This document shows, piece by piece, positions 16,974 through 25,332 of a stretch of DNA of 64,000 bases (within the stretch, counting starts at the first letter, position 1; the number at the start of each line of letters is the position of its first letter). Source of the stretch: HLUCCA09 sp038745585 (lineage in GTDB: Bacteria > Pseudomonadota > Alphaproteobacteria > Rhodobacterales > Rhodobacteraceae). The translations under genes and the position numbers were made by a program. Location: NCBI GenBank assembly GCA_038745585.1, contig JBCDLH010000010.1:96032-160031 (forward strand), read 5' to 3'. Below the pieces are notes generated by a model, which saw only the letters and a program-made list of their open reading frames with translations, did not search any database and was not told the DNA's origin.

Positions 16974-17693
16974 ATGGTCGCGACACTGACAAGACCGATG
17001 TTGGAGACGCGCGGGCTCACACTCCACTACGGCGGCAGCCAGATCCTCTACGGGATCGACATGGAGGCGCGGCTTGGTGAGGTCACCTGTGTGATGGGGA
17101 CGAATGGCGTCGGCAAAACCTCTTTGCTGAAGGCGATTTCGGGCACACATGCGCGCTCGGGCGGAACGCTCGCCCTGGATGGGGAAGAGATCGGCCGCGC
17201 GCCGGCGCAGGTTTTGGCCCGAAAGGGTGTTGGCTATGTGCCCCAGGGGCGAGATATCTTTCCATTGATGACCGTGCGGGAGAACCTTGAGACCGGCTTT
17301 GCCTGCTTGCCAAAGGCGGAGCACCGCGTGCCCGACGAGATCTTTGAGCTCTTTCCGATATTGAAGGAGTTCCTCGCTCGGCGTGGGGGTGATCTTTCGG
17401 GCGGGCAGCAACAACAGCTTGCAATCGCGCGTGCCCTCATCGCCAAGCCAAGCCTCCTTCTGCTCGACGAGCCGACCGAAGGCATTCAGCCCAACATCAT
17501 CCAGCAAATCGGGCGTGTGATCTCCTACCTGCGAGACCGGGGCGATATGGCGATCGTGCTGGTGGAGCAGTACTTCTCGTTCGCTTACGATATTGCCGAC
17601 CGCTTCTATGTCCTCGAACGTGGGACCGTGAAGATGGCCGGTGCAAAGTCGGAGCTTGAGCGGGAGAGGCTCTTGGCGGCGGTATCGGTCTGA
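16974..17693 (+). CDS. urtE: Urea ABC transporter ATPase UrtE
   Basis: Second ATPase of the urea importer, LivF-like. It has 239 residues from the ATG at 16974: Walker A GTNGVGKTS, signature DLSGGQQQQLAIARAL, Walker B LLLLDEPTEGIQP. The final Q-P after TEG is typical of LivF/UrtE. A second possible ATG at 16998 gives MLETRGLTLHYGG, nearer the family start; neither has a strong ribosome site. It closes the urt operon. No urease genes are in the window. Confidence 0.95.
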   Translation: MVATLTRPMLETRGLTLHYGGSQILYGIDMEARLGEVTCVMGTNGVGKTSLLKAISGTHARSGGTLALDGEEIGRAPAQVLARKGVGYVPQGRDIFPLMTVRENLETGFACLPKAEHRVPDEIFELFPILKEFLARRGGDLSGGQQQQLAIARALIAKPSLLLLDEPTEGIQPNIIQQIGRVISYLRDRGDMAIVLVEQYFSFAYDIADRFYVLERGTVKMAGAKSELERERLLAAVSV

Positions 17694-18071
17694 GGGACCC
17701 GCGCCTGACTGCGGGTGCGGGCCGGCTTTTGCGCTAAGGCCGGGGGCCAGCCCCCAGACGCCCCTAAGACATTCGAGAGTATCTCTGCCAAGATGAGGGG
17801 TGCGCCGTCAGGTGCTTTGACGTGGCCCGCTCAGTGTCCAACGCTCTGGTCGCGTGGCACGGCTTTTGGCGCAAGATGGCGCCTGGGTGCGGTCTTCGCG
17901 GCTTTCGATCCGCTGGATGGCGCCTATGGCGCTTTTGGTCTTTGTAGGGCAGCGGCTTGGGCGGAGAGGTCGCAATTGCGTTGCATCACACGCCCTTGAC
18001 CCTGCGCAAAGGGCCGCGCAGTCTTTCTCAATCGCCGCGAGACGACGGCGGAACCGATTGGGAGAACATTC
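17694..18071. other. Intergenic region between urtE and the TAXI gene
   Basis: 378 bp without a credible gene. It holds a small hairpin after urtE (GGGGG 17742-17746, CCCCC 17751-17755) that may end or stabilise the urt transcript, several TGGCGCC-like words around 17866-17935, and presumably the promoter of the TRAP genes. A sigma-54-like match at 17855-17870 fails at a key position and is not accepted. Confidence 0.6.
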
Positions 18072-19037
18072 ATGAACATGCGTTTCGCTGCCTCCCTCGC
18101 AGCGCTAACCATCGCGGCCGCCCCCGTTGCGGCCCAGGACCAGACCTTTATTGCCATCGGAACAGGTGGCGTCACGGGCGTCTACTATCCGACCGGCGGC
18201 GCGATCTGCCGGCTCGTCAACCGCGGTCGTTCGGAACACGGCATCCGCTGCGGTGTGGAATCGACCGGCGGCTCGGTCTTTAACATCAACGCGATCCGCG
18301 GTGGCGAACTCGAATTCGGCGTGGCGCAGTCGGATTGGCAGTTTCATGCCTTCAACGGCACCTCGCGCTTTGAAGAAACCGGCGCGTTCGAGGGGCTGCG
18401 GGCGGTCTTTTCGGTCCACCCCGAGCCCTTCACCGTCGTCGCGCGCGCCGATGCGGGCATTGAGACGTTCGAGGACCTGCAGGGCAAGCGTGTTAATGTG
18501 GGCAACCCCGGCTCGGGCCAACGCGGCACGATGGAAGTCCTGATGGCTGAGATGGGCTGGACGATGGACGACTTCGCCCTCGCCTCCGAGCTGCAAGCGG
18601 CCGAACAGTCCCAAGCGCTCTGCGACAACAATATCGACGCGATGATCTATACCGTTGGGCACCCTTCAGGCTCGATCCAGGAGGCGACGACGGCGTGCGA
18701 CTCGGTCCTCGTGGAGGTCAGCAACGACGCTACGGCATCCCTCGTCGAGGCTAATCCGTTCTATCGGACGGCGACGATCCCGGGCGGGATGTATCGCGGC
18801 AACGACAGCGACACGACGACCTTCGGCGTCGGCGCGACCTTTGTCACCTCCGCCGACGTGCCCGAAGACGTCGTTTATGAGGTTGTCTCTGCGGTCTTTG
18901 AGAACATCGATCAGTTCAAAGGCCTTCACCCGGCTTTTGCCAATCTCGACCCGGCGGAAATGGCAAACGATGGCCTCTCGGCCCCCCTGCACGCGGGTGC
19001 AGAGCGCTACTTCCGCGAGGCCGGTCTGATCGAGTGA
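18072..19037 (+). CDS. TAXI-type TRAP transporter solute-binding protein
   Basis: Periplasmic solute receptor of the TAXI subfamily. It has 321 residues with a Sec signal peptide (ending PVAAQD). The family motif reads IGTGGVTGVYYPTGGAICRL, and further blocks are GKRVNVGNPGSGQRGTMEVL and YTVGHPSGSIQE. The natural ligand cannot be read from sequence; known and suggested TAXI ligands include glutamate and other organic acids. The fused permease gene follows about 100 bp downstream, separated by a hairpin. Confidence 0.93.
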   Translation: MNMRFAASLAALTIAAAPVAAQDQTFIAIGTGGVTGVYYPTGGAICRLVNRGRSEHGIRCGVESTGGSVFNINAIRGGELEFGVAQSDWQFHAFNGTSRFEETGAFEGLRAVFSVHPEPFTVVARADAGIETFEDLQGKRVNVGNPGSGQRGTMEVLMAEMGWTMDDFALASELQAAEQSQALCDNNIDAMIYTVGHPSGSIQEATTACDSVLVEVSNDATASLVEANPFYRTATIPGGMYRGNDSDTTTFGVGATFVTSADVPEDVVYEVVSAVFENIDQFKGLHPAFANLDPAEMANDGLSAPLHAGAERYFREAGLIE

Positions 19038-19069
19038 TCGGCTAGGCGGATATCGGGCGGGGCGCTCTG

Positions 19070-19097
19070 GCGCCTCGCCAGTCTCGCAGCGAGGCGC
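19070..19097 (+). terminator. Hairpin between TAXI receptor and permease genes
   Basis: Perfect 9 bp arms GCGCCTCGC (19070-19078) and GCGAGGCGC (19089-19097) with a 10-base loop, followed by AATTTC rather than a T-run. It sits 33 bp after the receptor stop and 41 bp before the permease start. It mirrors the urtA-urtB hairpin in position and stem length and probably sets receptor to permease stoichiometry. Confidence 0.7.
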
Positions 19098-19138
19098 AAT
19101 TTCAAGACGGCAATCTCTACAACAAAAGCGGGGGCACT

Positions 19139-21778
19139 ATGTCCGATCCGGCGAAAAGCCCCGGTGAGCGCACATTCACCGATGAAGAGCTGCAGGACCT
19201 TGTCGCGAGCACGGATTCGGGGGGGCGTAACCCCACCAGCCAGAGCGTCGCGCTGCTGATTTCGGTCACGGCGCTCGTCTGGTCGCTTTTTCAACTTTGG
19301 ATCGCGCAGCCGCAGTTGTGGTTCGGACAATATCTGCCGGTTCTGAACTCGTCGCAGACGCGGCCGATTCACCTGATGTTCGCTATCTTCTTGGCCTTTC
19401 TGGCCTATCCCGCCTTCAAGGGATCGCCGCGGGATCGGATTCCAATGGTCGACTGGGCGCTGGCGCTCATCGGGGCGCTTACCTGTCTTTACGTCTTCTG
19501 GTTTTCCGATGTGCTGGCGATGACGGCGCGCTCGGGCCTGCCGACGCAGTTTCAGGTGATCCTCGGCGCGGTGGGCCTTGTGGTGCTCTTGGAAGCGGCG
19601 CGGCGGGCATTGGGCCCGGCACTGACGATCGTGGGCTCGCTCTTTCTGCTCTATGCCTATTTCGGGACGGGATGGCTGATCCCGGAACTGATCGAGCACG
19701 AGGGCCTGAGCTTTACCGCGCTGATCAATGCGCAATGGCTCGACACGGCGGGTGTGTTTGGCATCCCGCTGGGCGTCTCTACGGCGTTCGTCTTTCTATT
19801 CGTGCTCTTTGGCTCGCTCCTCGATAAGGCGGGCGCGGGCAATTACTTCATCAAATTGGCCTTTGCAGGGCTCGGGCATTTGCGCGGCGGGCCGGCGAAG
19901 GCTGCGGTCGTCGGTTCGGCGATGACGGGGCTGATCTCGGGCTCTTCGATCGCGAATGTGGTGACGACCGGGACCTTTACTATCCCGCTCATGAAGCGGG
20001 TGGGCTTTACCTCGGAACAAGCCGGGTCGGTCGAGGTCGCGTCCTCGGTCAACGGACAGATCATGCCGCCCGTCATGGGTGCGGCCGCGTTCCTGATGGT
20101 GGAGTTCATCGGGATCTCATACCTCGAGGTGATCAAGCATGCCTTCATCCCTGCGGTCATCTCCTACATCGCGCTTGTCTACATCGTGCATCTCGAGGCA
20201 CTGAAAAAGGACATGCCGGCGCTCGGCGAGGCCAAGTCCTTTGCTGGGATGATGCTAAAGTTCTTCATCGGTTTCGTTGTGGCGGGAATCGGCTTTACCG
20301 TGCTGATCTATGCGATGAACGCGCTGGAAGCGGCGCTGCCCGAGATGACGGCACTCGTGTCGATGGTCGTCCTGCTGGCGGTCTATGTCTGGCTCGTCGC
20401 CATCGCGGCGCAAAAGGCGGATCTCGAAGTTGACGACCCGAACGACCCGGAGATCAAGCTGCCGACGGTGGCCGAGGTCTATGCCACCGGCCTTCATTAC
20501 ATCCTGCCGATCGTTGTGCTTGTGTGGTTTCTTATGGTCGAGCGGCAAAGCCCGGCGAAGTCGGCCTTTTACGCAACCTCGCTCATGCTCTTCATAATCG
20601 TCACGCAAAAGCCGCTGAAGGCGCTCTTCCGGGGCCAAGGCGGGCAGCTTGCCGCGGAGTTCATGCAAGGGATCGACGACCTCAAGGAGGGCCTCATCGC
20701 GGGCGCGCGCAACATGATCGGGATCGGCGTGGCGACCGCTGCGGCGGGGATCATCGTCGCGACCGTGACGAAAACGCCGATTGGGACGGAGCTTGCCGGG
20801 CTCGTGGAGCAGCTTTCAGGCGGCATCCTCTTCCTGATGCTGGTCTTCGTCGGGCTCTTCTCGCTCGTCCTGGGAATGGGGCTGCCAACGACGGCCAACT
20901 ACATCGTCGTGTCCTCGCTCATGGCCTCCGTCGTGGTGTCGCTCGGCGCGCAAGAGGGGCTGATCGTCCCGCTCATCGCGGCGCACCTCTTTGTCTTCTA
21001 TTTCGGGATCATGGCGGATGTGACGCCGCCTGTGGGGCTTGCCTCCTTTGCCGCCGCGGCGGTCTCTGGAGGGGATCCGATCAAGACTGGGTTCACGGCG
21101 TTCTTCTACTCGCTCAGGACCGTCGCGCTGCCGTTCCTCTTCATCTACAATCCAACGCTCATCCTCTACGGCGTCGATCTCGGCACAACGGCCGGGATCA
21201 TCCAGGCGATCACCGTCTTCGTTGTCGCTACTTTTGCGATGCTTCTCTTCGCGGCGGCGACGCAGGGCTATTTCCTCGCGCGCTCGCGGATCCACGAGTC
21301 GCTCGCGCTGCTGGTGGTGGCGTTCACGCTCTTTGTCCCGAATGTCTGGCTCGATCTGCTCCAAAGCCCGTTTCGTGAGATCCCACCTTCCGAATTTGAA
21401 CAGGCGGTGGGCGAGGCCGGGGAAGGAGAGCAATTGCGCCTGCTTGTCCAAGGGCCGGACTTTAACACCGGTGAGATGGCGGAGACGACGCTTGTCATGG
21501 ATATCTCGGGCGGGTCGCCGGCGGAGCGCGTCACCAATTCGGGGTTGATGCTCTTTCAAGATGGCGAAGACGTGCGCCTCGATGAGCCGATGTTCGGCAC
21601 CGTGAGCGCCGAAAAGCTCGCCGATTTCGACTTCTACGCTGACACGCCCGTGACGCTTGCCGCGATCCAAGCACCGGCGAGCCGGCTGCCGGCGCAGGTG
21701 TTCTATATCCCGGCGCTGCTGCTTTTGGGATTGGTCATCCTGCTCCAGCGCCGCCGCCAGACCAAACCGGCGTTTTGA
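19139..21778 (+). CDS. TRAP transporter permease, fused small and large subunits (TAXI type)
   Basis: Membrane part of the TRAP transporter, joining the 4-TM small subunit (about residues 45-150) to the 12-TM large subunit (about 170-720). Large-subunit signatures include SAMTGLISGSSIANVVTTGTF and VASSVNGQIMPPVMGAAAFL. A C-terminal DUF3394-type soluble segment (about 740-850) ends in a last hydrophobic helix and the charged tail LQRRRQTKPAF. At 879 residues it is normal for the fused TAXI class. Secondary transport is driven by a Na+ or H+ gradient. It overlaps the region just before the UspA gene. Confidence 0.94.
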   Translation: MSDPAKSPGERTFTDEELQDLVASTDSGGRNPTSQSVALLISVTALVWSLFQLWIAQPQLWFGQYLPVLNSSQTRPIHLMFAIFLAFLAYPAFKGSPRDRIPMVDWALALIGALTCLYVFWFSDVLAMTARSGLPTQFQVILGAVGLVVLLEAARRALGPALTIVGSLFLLYAYFGTGWLIPELIEHEGLSFTALINAQWLDTAGVFGIPLGVSTAFVFLFVLFGSLLDKAGAGNYFIKLAFAGLGHLRGGPAKAAVVGSAMTGLISGSSIANVVTTGTFTIPLMKRVGFTSEQAGSVEVASSVNGQIMPPVMGAAAFLMVEFIGISYLEVIKHAFIPAVISYIALVYIVHLEALKKDMPALGEAKSFAGMMLKFFIGFVVAGIGFTVLIYAMNALEAALPEMTALVSMVVLLAVYVWLVAIAAQKADLEVDDPNDPEIKLPTVAEVYATGLHYILPIVVLVWFLMVERQSPAKSAFYATSLMLFIIVTQKPLKALFRGQGGQLAAEFMQGIDDLKEGLIAGARNMIGIGVATAAAGIIVATVTKTPIGTELAGLVEQLSGGILFLMLVFVGLFSLVLGMGLPTTANYIVVSSLMASVVVSLGAQEGLIVPLIAAHLFVFYFGIMADVTPPVGLASFAAAAVSGGDPIKTGFTAFFYSLRTVALPFLFIYNPTLILYGVDLGTTAGIIQAITVFVVATFAMLLFAAATQGYFLARSRIHESLALLVVAFTLFVPNVWLDLLQSPFREIPPSEFEQAVGEAGEGEQLRLLVQGPDFNTGEMAETTLVMDISGGSPAERVTNSGLMLFQDGEDVRLDEPMFGTVSAEKLADFDFYADTPVTLAAIQAPASRLPAQVFYIPALLLLGLVILLQRRRQTKPAF

Positions 21779-21789
21779 GGGAGGCAGAG

Positions 21790-22221
21790 ATGTTCAACTC
21801 GATCCTCCTGCCGATTGATCTTTCCTCGAAGGAGAGCTGGCAAAAGGCGGCCCCGCTCGCCGTCAAGATGGCGCGCGACGACGGCGTGCCGCTCCACGTC
21901 GTTACAGTGATGCCCGATTACGGGATGACCATCGTTGGAACGTATTTTGAGCCCGACTTTGAGGAGAAAGCGCTCAACGCGCTCGGGGACGAGCTCAGGA
22001 CGTGGGTCGCAGCGCATGTGCCGCCCGAGATCAACGTCCACCCGCATGTGCTTCACGGTACGGTTTACGACCAGATCATCCTGGCCGCCGAACGGCTCGG
22101 CGCGGATGCGATCGTAATGGGCTCGCACCGACCAGAGCTGAAAGACTATCTTCTTGGTCCGAACGCGGCTCGGGTCGTGCGCCACGCGCCGCAATCGGTC
22201 TTTGTAGTGCGAGGCGCGTAG
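21790..22221 (+). CDS. Universal stress protein, UspA family
   Basis: 143-residue single-domain UspA protein. It shows the N-terminal strand SILLPIDLSS and the C-terminal ATP-binding pattern G-x2-G-x9-G-[S/T]-like in VMGSHRPELKDYLLGPNAAR. The ATG at 21790 has GGGAGG about 6 bp upstream. It is 11 bp after the TRAP permease stop, so likely co-transcribed. A Usp protein next to TRAP genes is known (TeaD beside TeaABC), where it modulates transport; a similar role is inferred here. Confidence 0.88.
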   Translation: MFNSILLPIDLSSKESWQKAAPLAVKMARDDGVPLHVVTVMPDYGMTIVGTYFEPDFEEKALNALGDELRTWVAAHVPPEINVHPHVLHGTVYDQIILAAERLGADAIVMGSHRPELKDYLLGPNAARVVRHAPQSVFVVRGA

Positions 22222-22422
22222 GCCGTACAGGGTCTAGCGGTGGTGCCTAGATCTGGATCCGGCGCTGCGAAGCTATGCCTCACTTGAGCGAAACGCGGAA
22301 TGGCCGCAGCATTCCCCAACCAACACGCGGGCGCGTCGGACGAGCGCCTGGCTGCAACCGTCCGAGAGACCCGCTGGTCACATTGCCACGGAGGCGTGAC
22401 TTGCATTTCAATGCTGCAAAAT

Positions 22423-22438
22423 GTATACCGTGGCATAC
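22423..22438. promoter_or_regulatory. Operator-like palindrome upstream of acnB
   Basis: GTATACCGTGGCATAC reads nearly the same on both strands (GTAT-A/G-CC-NN-GG-C/T-ATAC), 57 bp before the acnB start. Length and symmetry fit GntR-family operators, many of which contain GTATAC-like cores, but no GntR gene is in the window. Proposed as a site controlling acnB. Confidence 0.4.
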
Positions 22439-22494
22439 CAAGCGTCCGATCCTGGTCTGACGCTCCCGAGAAGCATATAGCCGTCGAGATCGCC

Positions 22495-25287
22495 ATGAGC
22501 TTGTACACTACTTATCTGGAAGAGATCGAAACCCGCCGCGAGCAGGGCCTCCACCCCAAGCCCATCGAGGACGGCGCGCTGACGAGCGAAATAATTGCCA
22601 ACATCAAGGACATCGACAGCGTGCATCGCAGCGCGTCGCTGGAGTTCTTCATCTACAACACACTGCCGGGCACGACGAGTGCGGCGCGAGAAAAGGCGCA
22701 ATTCCTAAAAGAGATCGTGCTCGGGCAAAGCCTCGTTGAGGAGATCTCCGTTCCGTTCGCCTTTGAGCTTTTGTCTCACATGAAGGGGGGGCCCTCTGTC
22801 GAGGTGCTTCTCGATCTCGCGCTCGGCGATGACAGCAGCATCTCGGCAAGGGCGGCAGCCGTCCTCAAGACGCAGGTTTTCCTATACGAGGCGGATACCG
22901 ACCGGCTTAGCGCCGCCTTTGAGGCGGGCAATCCGGTCGCCCGCGACATTTTGGAAAGCTACGCCGAAGCTGAGTTTTTCACGAAGCTTCCCGAGATCGA
23001 GGAAGAGATCAAGATCGTGACATACATCGCCGCGGAGGGCGATATCTCGACCGACCTTCTGTCGCCGGGCAATCAGGCGCACTCAAGGTCGGACCGCGAA
23101 TTGCACGGCAAGTGCATGATCTCCGAAGCCGCACAGGCCGAGATCCAGGAGCTGCAGCGCCAGCACCCTGATAAGCGCGTGATGCTTATTGCCGAGAAAG
23201 GGACGATGGGTGTCGGCTCTTCCCGGATGTCGGGCGTGAACAACGTCGCGCTCTGGACCGGCAAGCAGGCGAGCCCCTATGTGCCCTTCGTCAACATCGC
23301 GCCTATCGTCGCGGGCACCAACGGCATTTCGCCGATCTTTCTGACGACCGTCGGCGTGACCGGCGGGATCGGCATCGATTTGAAGAACTGGGTAAAGAAG
23401 CTCGACGGCGAGGGTAAACCCATCCTCAACAACGACGATAACCCAATCCTCGAACAGGTCTATTCGGTAGACACAGGCACGGTGCTGACGATCAATACCA
23501 AGACCAAAAAGCTCTATGACGCGGCGGGCGACGAAGAGCTGGCCGACGTTGCGTCGTCGTTCACGCCGCAAAAGGTCGAGTTCATGAAGGCGGGAGGGTC
23601 TTATGCGATCGTCTTTGGCAAGAAGTTGCAGACCTTTGCGGCAGAAACGCTGGGCGTCCCGCTCCGGTCGGCCTTTGCGCCCTCGCGCCATATCTCGCAT
23701 GAGGGGCAGGGTCTGACGGCGGTGGAGAAAATCTTCAACCGTAACGCGCTTGGCGTCGATGAAGGCATTGTGCTCCATGCCGGCTCCGATGTGCGGGTCA
23801 GCGTCAATATCGTCGGATCGCAAGATACGACCGGGCTGATGACGTCGCAGGAGTTGGAGGCCATGGCGGCGACTGTGATTTCGCCCACGGTCGACGGGGC
23901 CTACCAATCGGGCTGTCACACCGCGTCGGTATGGGACTTAAAAGCACAAGCCAACATTCCGAAGCTCATGAAGTTCATGAATGATTTCGGCCTGATCACC
24001 GCGCGGGACCCGAACGGCGTCTATCATGCGATGACGGATGTGATCCACAAAGTGCTAAACGACATCACCGTGGACGATTGGGCGATCATCATCGGGGGCG
24101 ATTCCCACACACGCATGTCGAAAGGCGTCGCCTTTGGCGCGGATTCGGGCACGGTCGCGCTCGCTCTGGCCACCGGCGAGGCGACGATGCCCATCCCGGA
24201 ATCCGTCAAGGTCACCTTCAAAGGCACGATGAAGGAGCATATGGACTTTCGCGATGTTGTCCACGCGACGCAGGCGCAAATGCTTAAGCAATTCGGCGAG
24301 AACGTCTTTCAGGGTCGCGTGATCGAGGTCCATATCGGCACGTTGCTTGCCGATCAGGCCTTTACCTTCACCGACTGGACGGCCGAGATGAAGGCCAAGG
24401 CTGCGATCTGTATTTCCAACGACGATACGCTGGTCAAATCCCTCGAAATCGCGAAAAGCCGCATTGCGATTATGATTGACAAGGGCATGGACAACGACGC
24501 GCGCGTTTTGCAGGGGCTGATCGACAAGGCCGATCAAAGGATCGCCGAGATCCGGTCGGGTGAAAAGCCCGCTTTGGCGCCCGACGATACGGCCAAGTAC
24601 TTCGCCGAGGTTGTCGTCGATCTCGATGAAATCATCGAGCCGATGATTGCCGACCCCGATGTCAGCAATGTCGATATATCAAAGCGCTATACGCACGACA
24701 CGATCCGACCCATTTCCTATTACGGTGCCGAGAAAAAGGTCGATCTGGGCTTTGTCGGCTCGTGTATGGTTCACAAAGGCGACGTTAAAATCGTGGCGCA
24801 GATGTTGCGCAATCTCGAAGACCAACTTGGGAGTGTCGAGTTCAAGGCGCCGCTTGTCGTCGCAGCGCCGACCTACAACATCATCGATGAGTTGAAGGAA
24901 GAGGGCGATTGGGCCGTGTTGCAAAAGTACTCTGGCTTTGAGTTTGACGACGATGCGCCAAAGCACACGCCGCGCGTCGAATACGAAAACATCCTCTATC
25001 TGGAGCGGCCAGGCTGCAACCTGTGCATGGGCAATCAGGAGAAGGCGGAGAAAGGCGATACGGTCCTTGCGACGTCGACTCGGCTCTTCAAAGGCCGTGT
25101 CGTCGAGGATTCCTCTGAAAAGAAAGGCGAGTCTCTGTTGGCATCGACCCCTGTCGTCGTCTTGTCGGCCATTCTGGGTCGGACGCCAAACATGGACGAG
25201 TACAAGGCGGCCGTCGACGGGATTGACCTTACGAAATTCGCCCCGCCCGTCGAGAAACCGCTAAAGTCTCTGTCGGTTCATTACTGA
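22495..25287 (+). CDS. acnB: Aconitate hydratase B (bifunctional with 2-methylisocitrate dehydratase)
   Basis: Cytoplasmic [4Fe-4S] enzyme of the TCA and methylcitrate cycles. From ATG 22495 it has 930 residues, longer than E. coli AcnB (865) but usual for this lineage. It has the N-terminal HEAT-like domain (about residues 1-160), the swivel domain, and the catalytic domains with GSCMVHKGD and the cluster-binding cysteines in ERPGCNLCMGNQ. The frame is open upstream to 22300, but that part has no AcnB character. It is monocistronic, converging on the sugar cluster, with an operator-like palindrome upstream. Confidence 0.96.
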   Translation: MSLYTTYLEEIETRREQGLHPKPIEDGALTSEIIANIKDIDSVHRSASLEFFIYNTLPGTTSAAREKAQFLKEIVLGQSLVEEISVPFAFELLSHMKGGPSVEVLLDLALGDDSSISARAAAVLKTQVFLYEADTDRLSAAFEAGNPVARDILESYAEAEFFTKLPEIEEEIKIVTYIAAEGDISTDLLSPGNQAHSRSDRELHGKCMISEAAQAEIQELQRQHPDKRVMLIAEKGTMGVGSSRMSGVNNVALWTGKQASPYVPFVNIAPIVAGTNGISPIFLTTVGVTGGIGIDLKNWVKKLDGEGKPILNNDDNPILEQVYSVDTGTVLTINTKTKKLYDAAGDEELADVASSFTPQKVEFMKAGGSYAIVFGKKLQTFAAETLGVPLRSAFAPSRHISHEGQGLTAVEKIFNRNALGVDEGIVLHAGSDVRVSVNIVGSQDTTGLMTSQELEAMAATVISPTVDGAYQSGCHTASVWDLKAQANIPKLMKFMNDFGLITARDPNGVYHAMTDVIHKVLNDITVDDWAIIIGGDSHTRMSKGVAFGADSGTVALALATGEATMPIPESVKVTFKGTMKEHMDFRDVVHATQAQMLKQFGENVFQGRVIEVHIGTLLADQAFTFTDWTAEMKAKAAICISNDDTLVKSLEIAKSRIAIMIDKGMDNDARVLQGLIDKADQRIAEIRSGEKPALAPDDTAKYFAEVVVDLDEIIEPMIADPDVSNVDISKRYTHDTIRPISYYGAEKKVDLGFVGSCMVHKGDVKIVAQMLRNLEDQLGSVEFKAPLVVAAPTYNIIDELKEEGDWAVLQKYSGFEFDDDAPKHTPRVEYENILYLERPGCNLCMGNQEKAEKGDTVLATSTRLFKGRVVEDSSEKKGESLLASTPVVVLSAILGRTPNMDEYKAAVDGIDLTKFAPPVEKPLKSLSVHY

Positions 25288-25332
25288 TCTTGCAGGACAC
25301 CGGCGCTTGATTGCGCGTGGTGCGGTCTTTGA

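Noticed and set aside
17855..17870. Sigma-54-like TGGCACG-N4-TTGG upstream of the TAXI gene
   Set aside because: The invariant C of the -12 GC pair is G here, and it lies about 200 bp from the start. A near match of this kind is expected by chance.
22300..22494. N-terminal extension of the acnB frame
   Set aside because: The added residues do not resemble AcnB, and the operator-like palindrome lies inside them.
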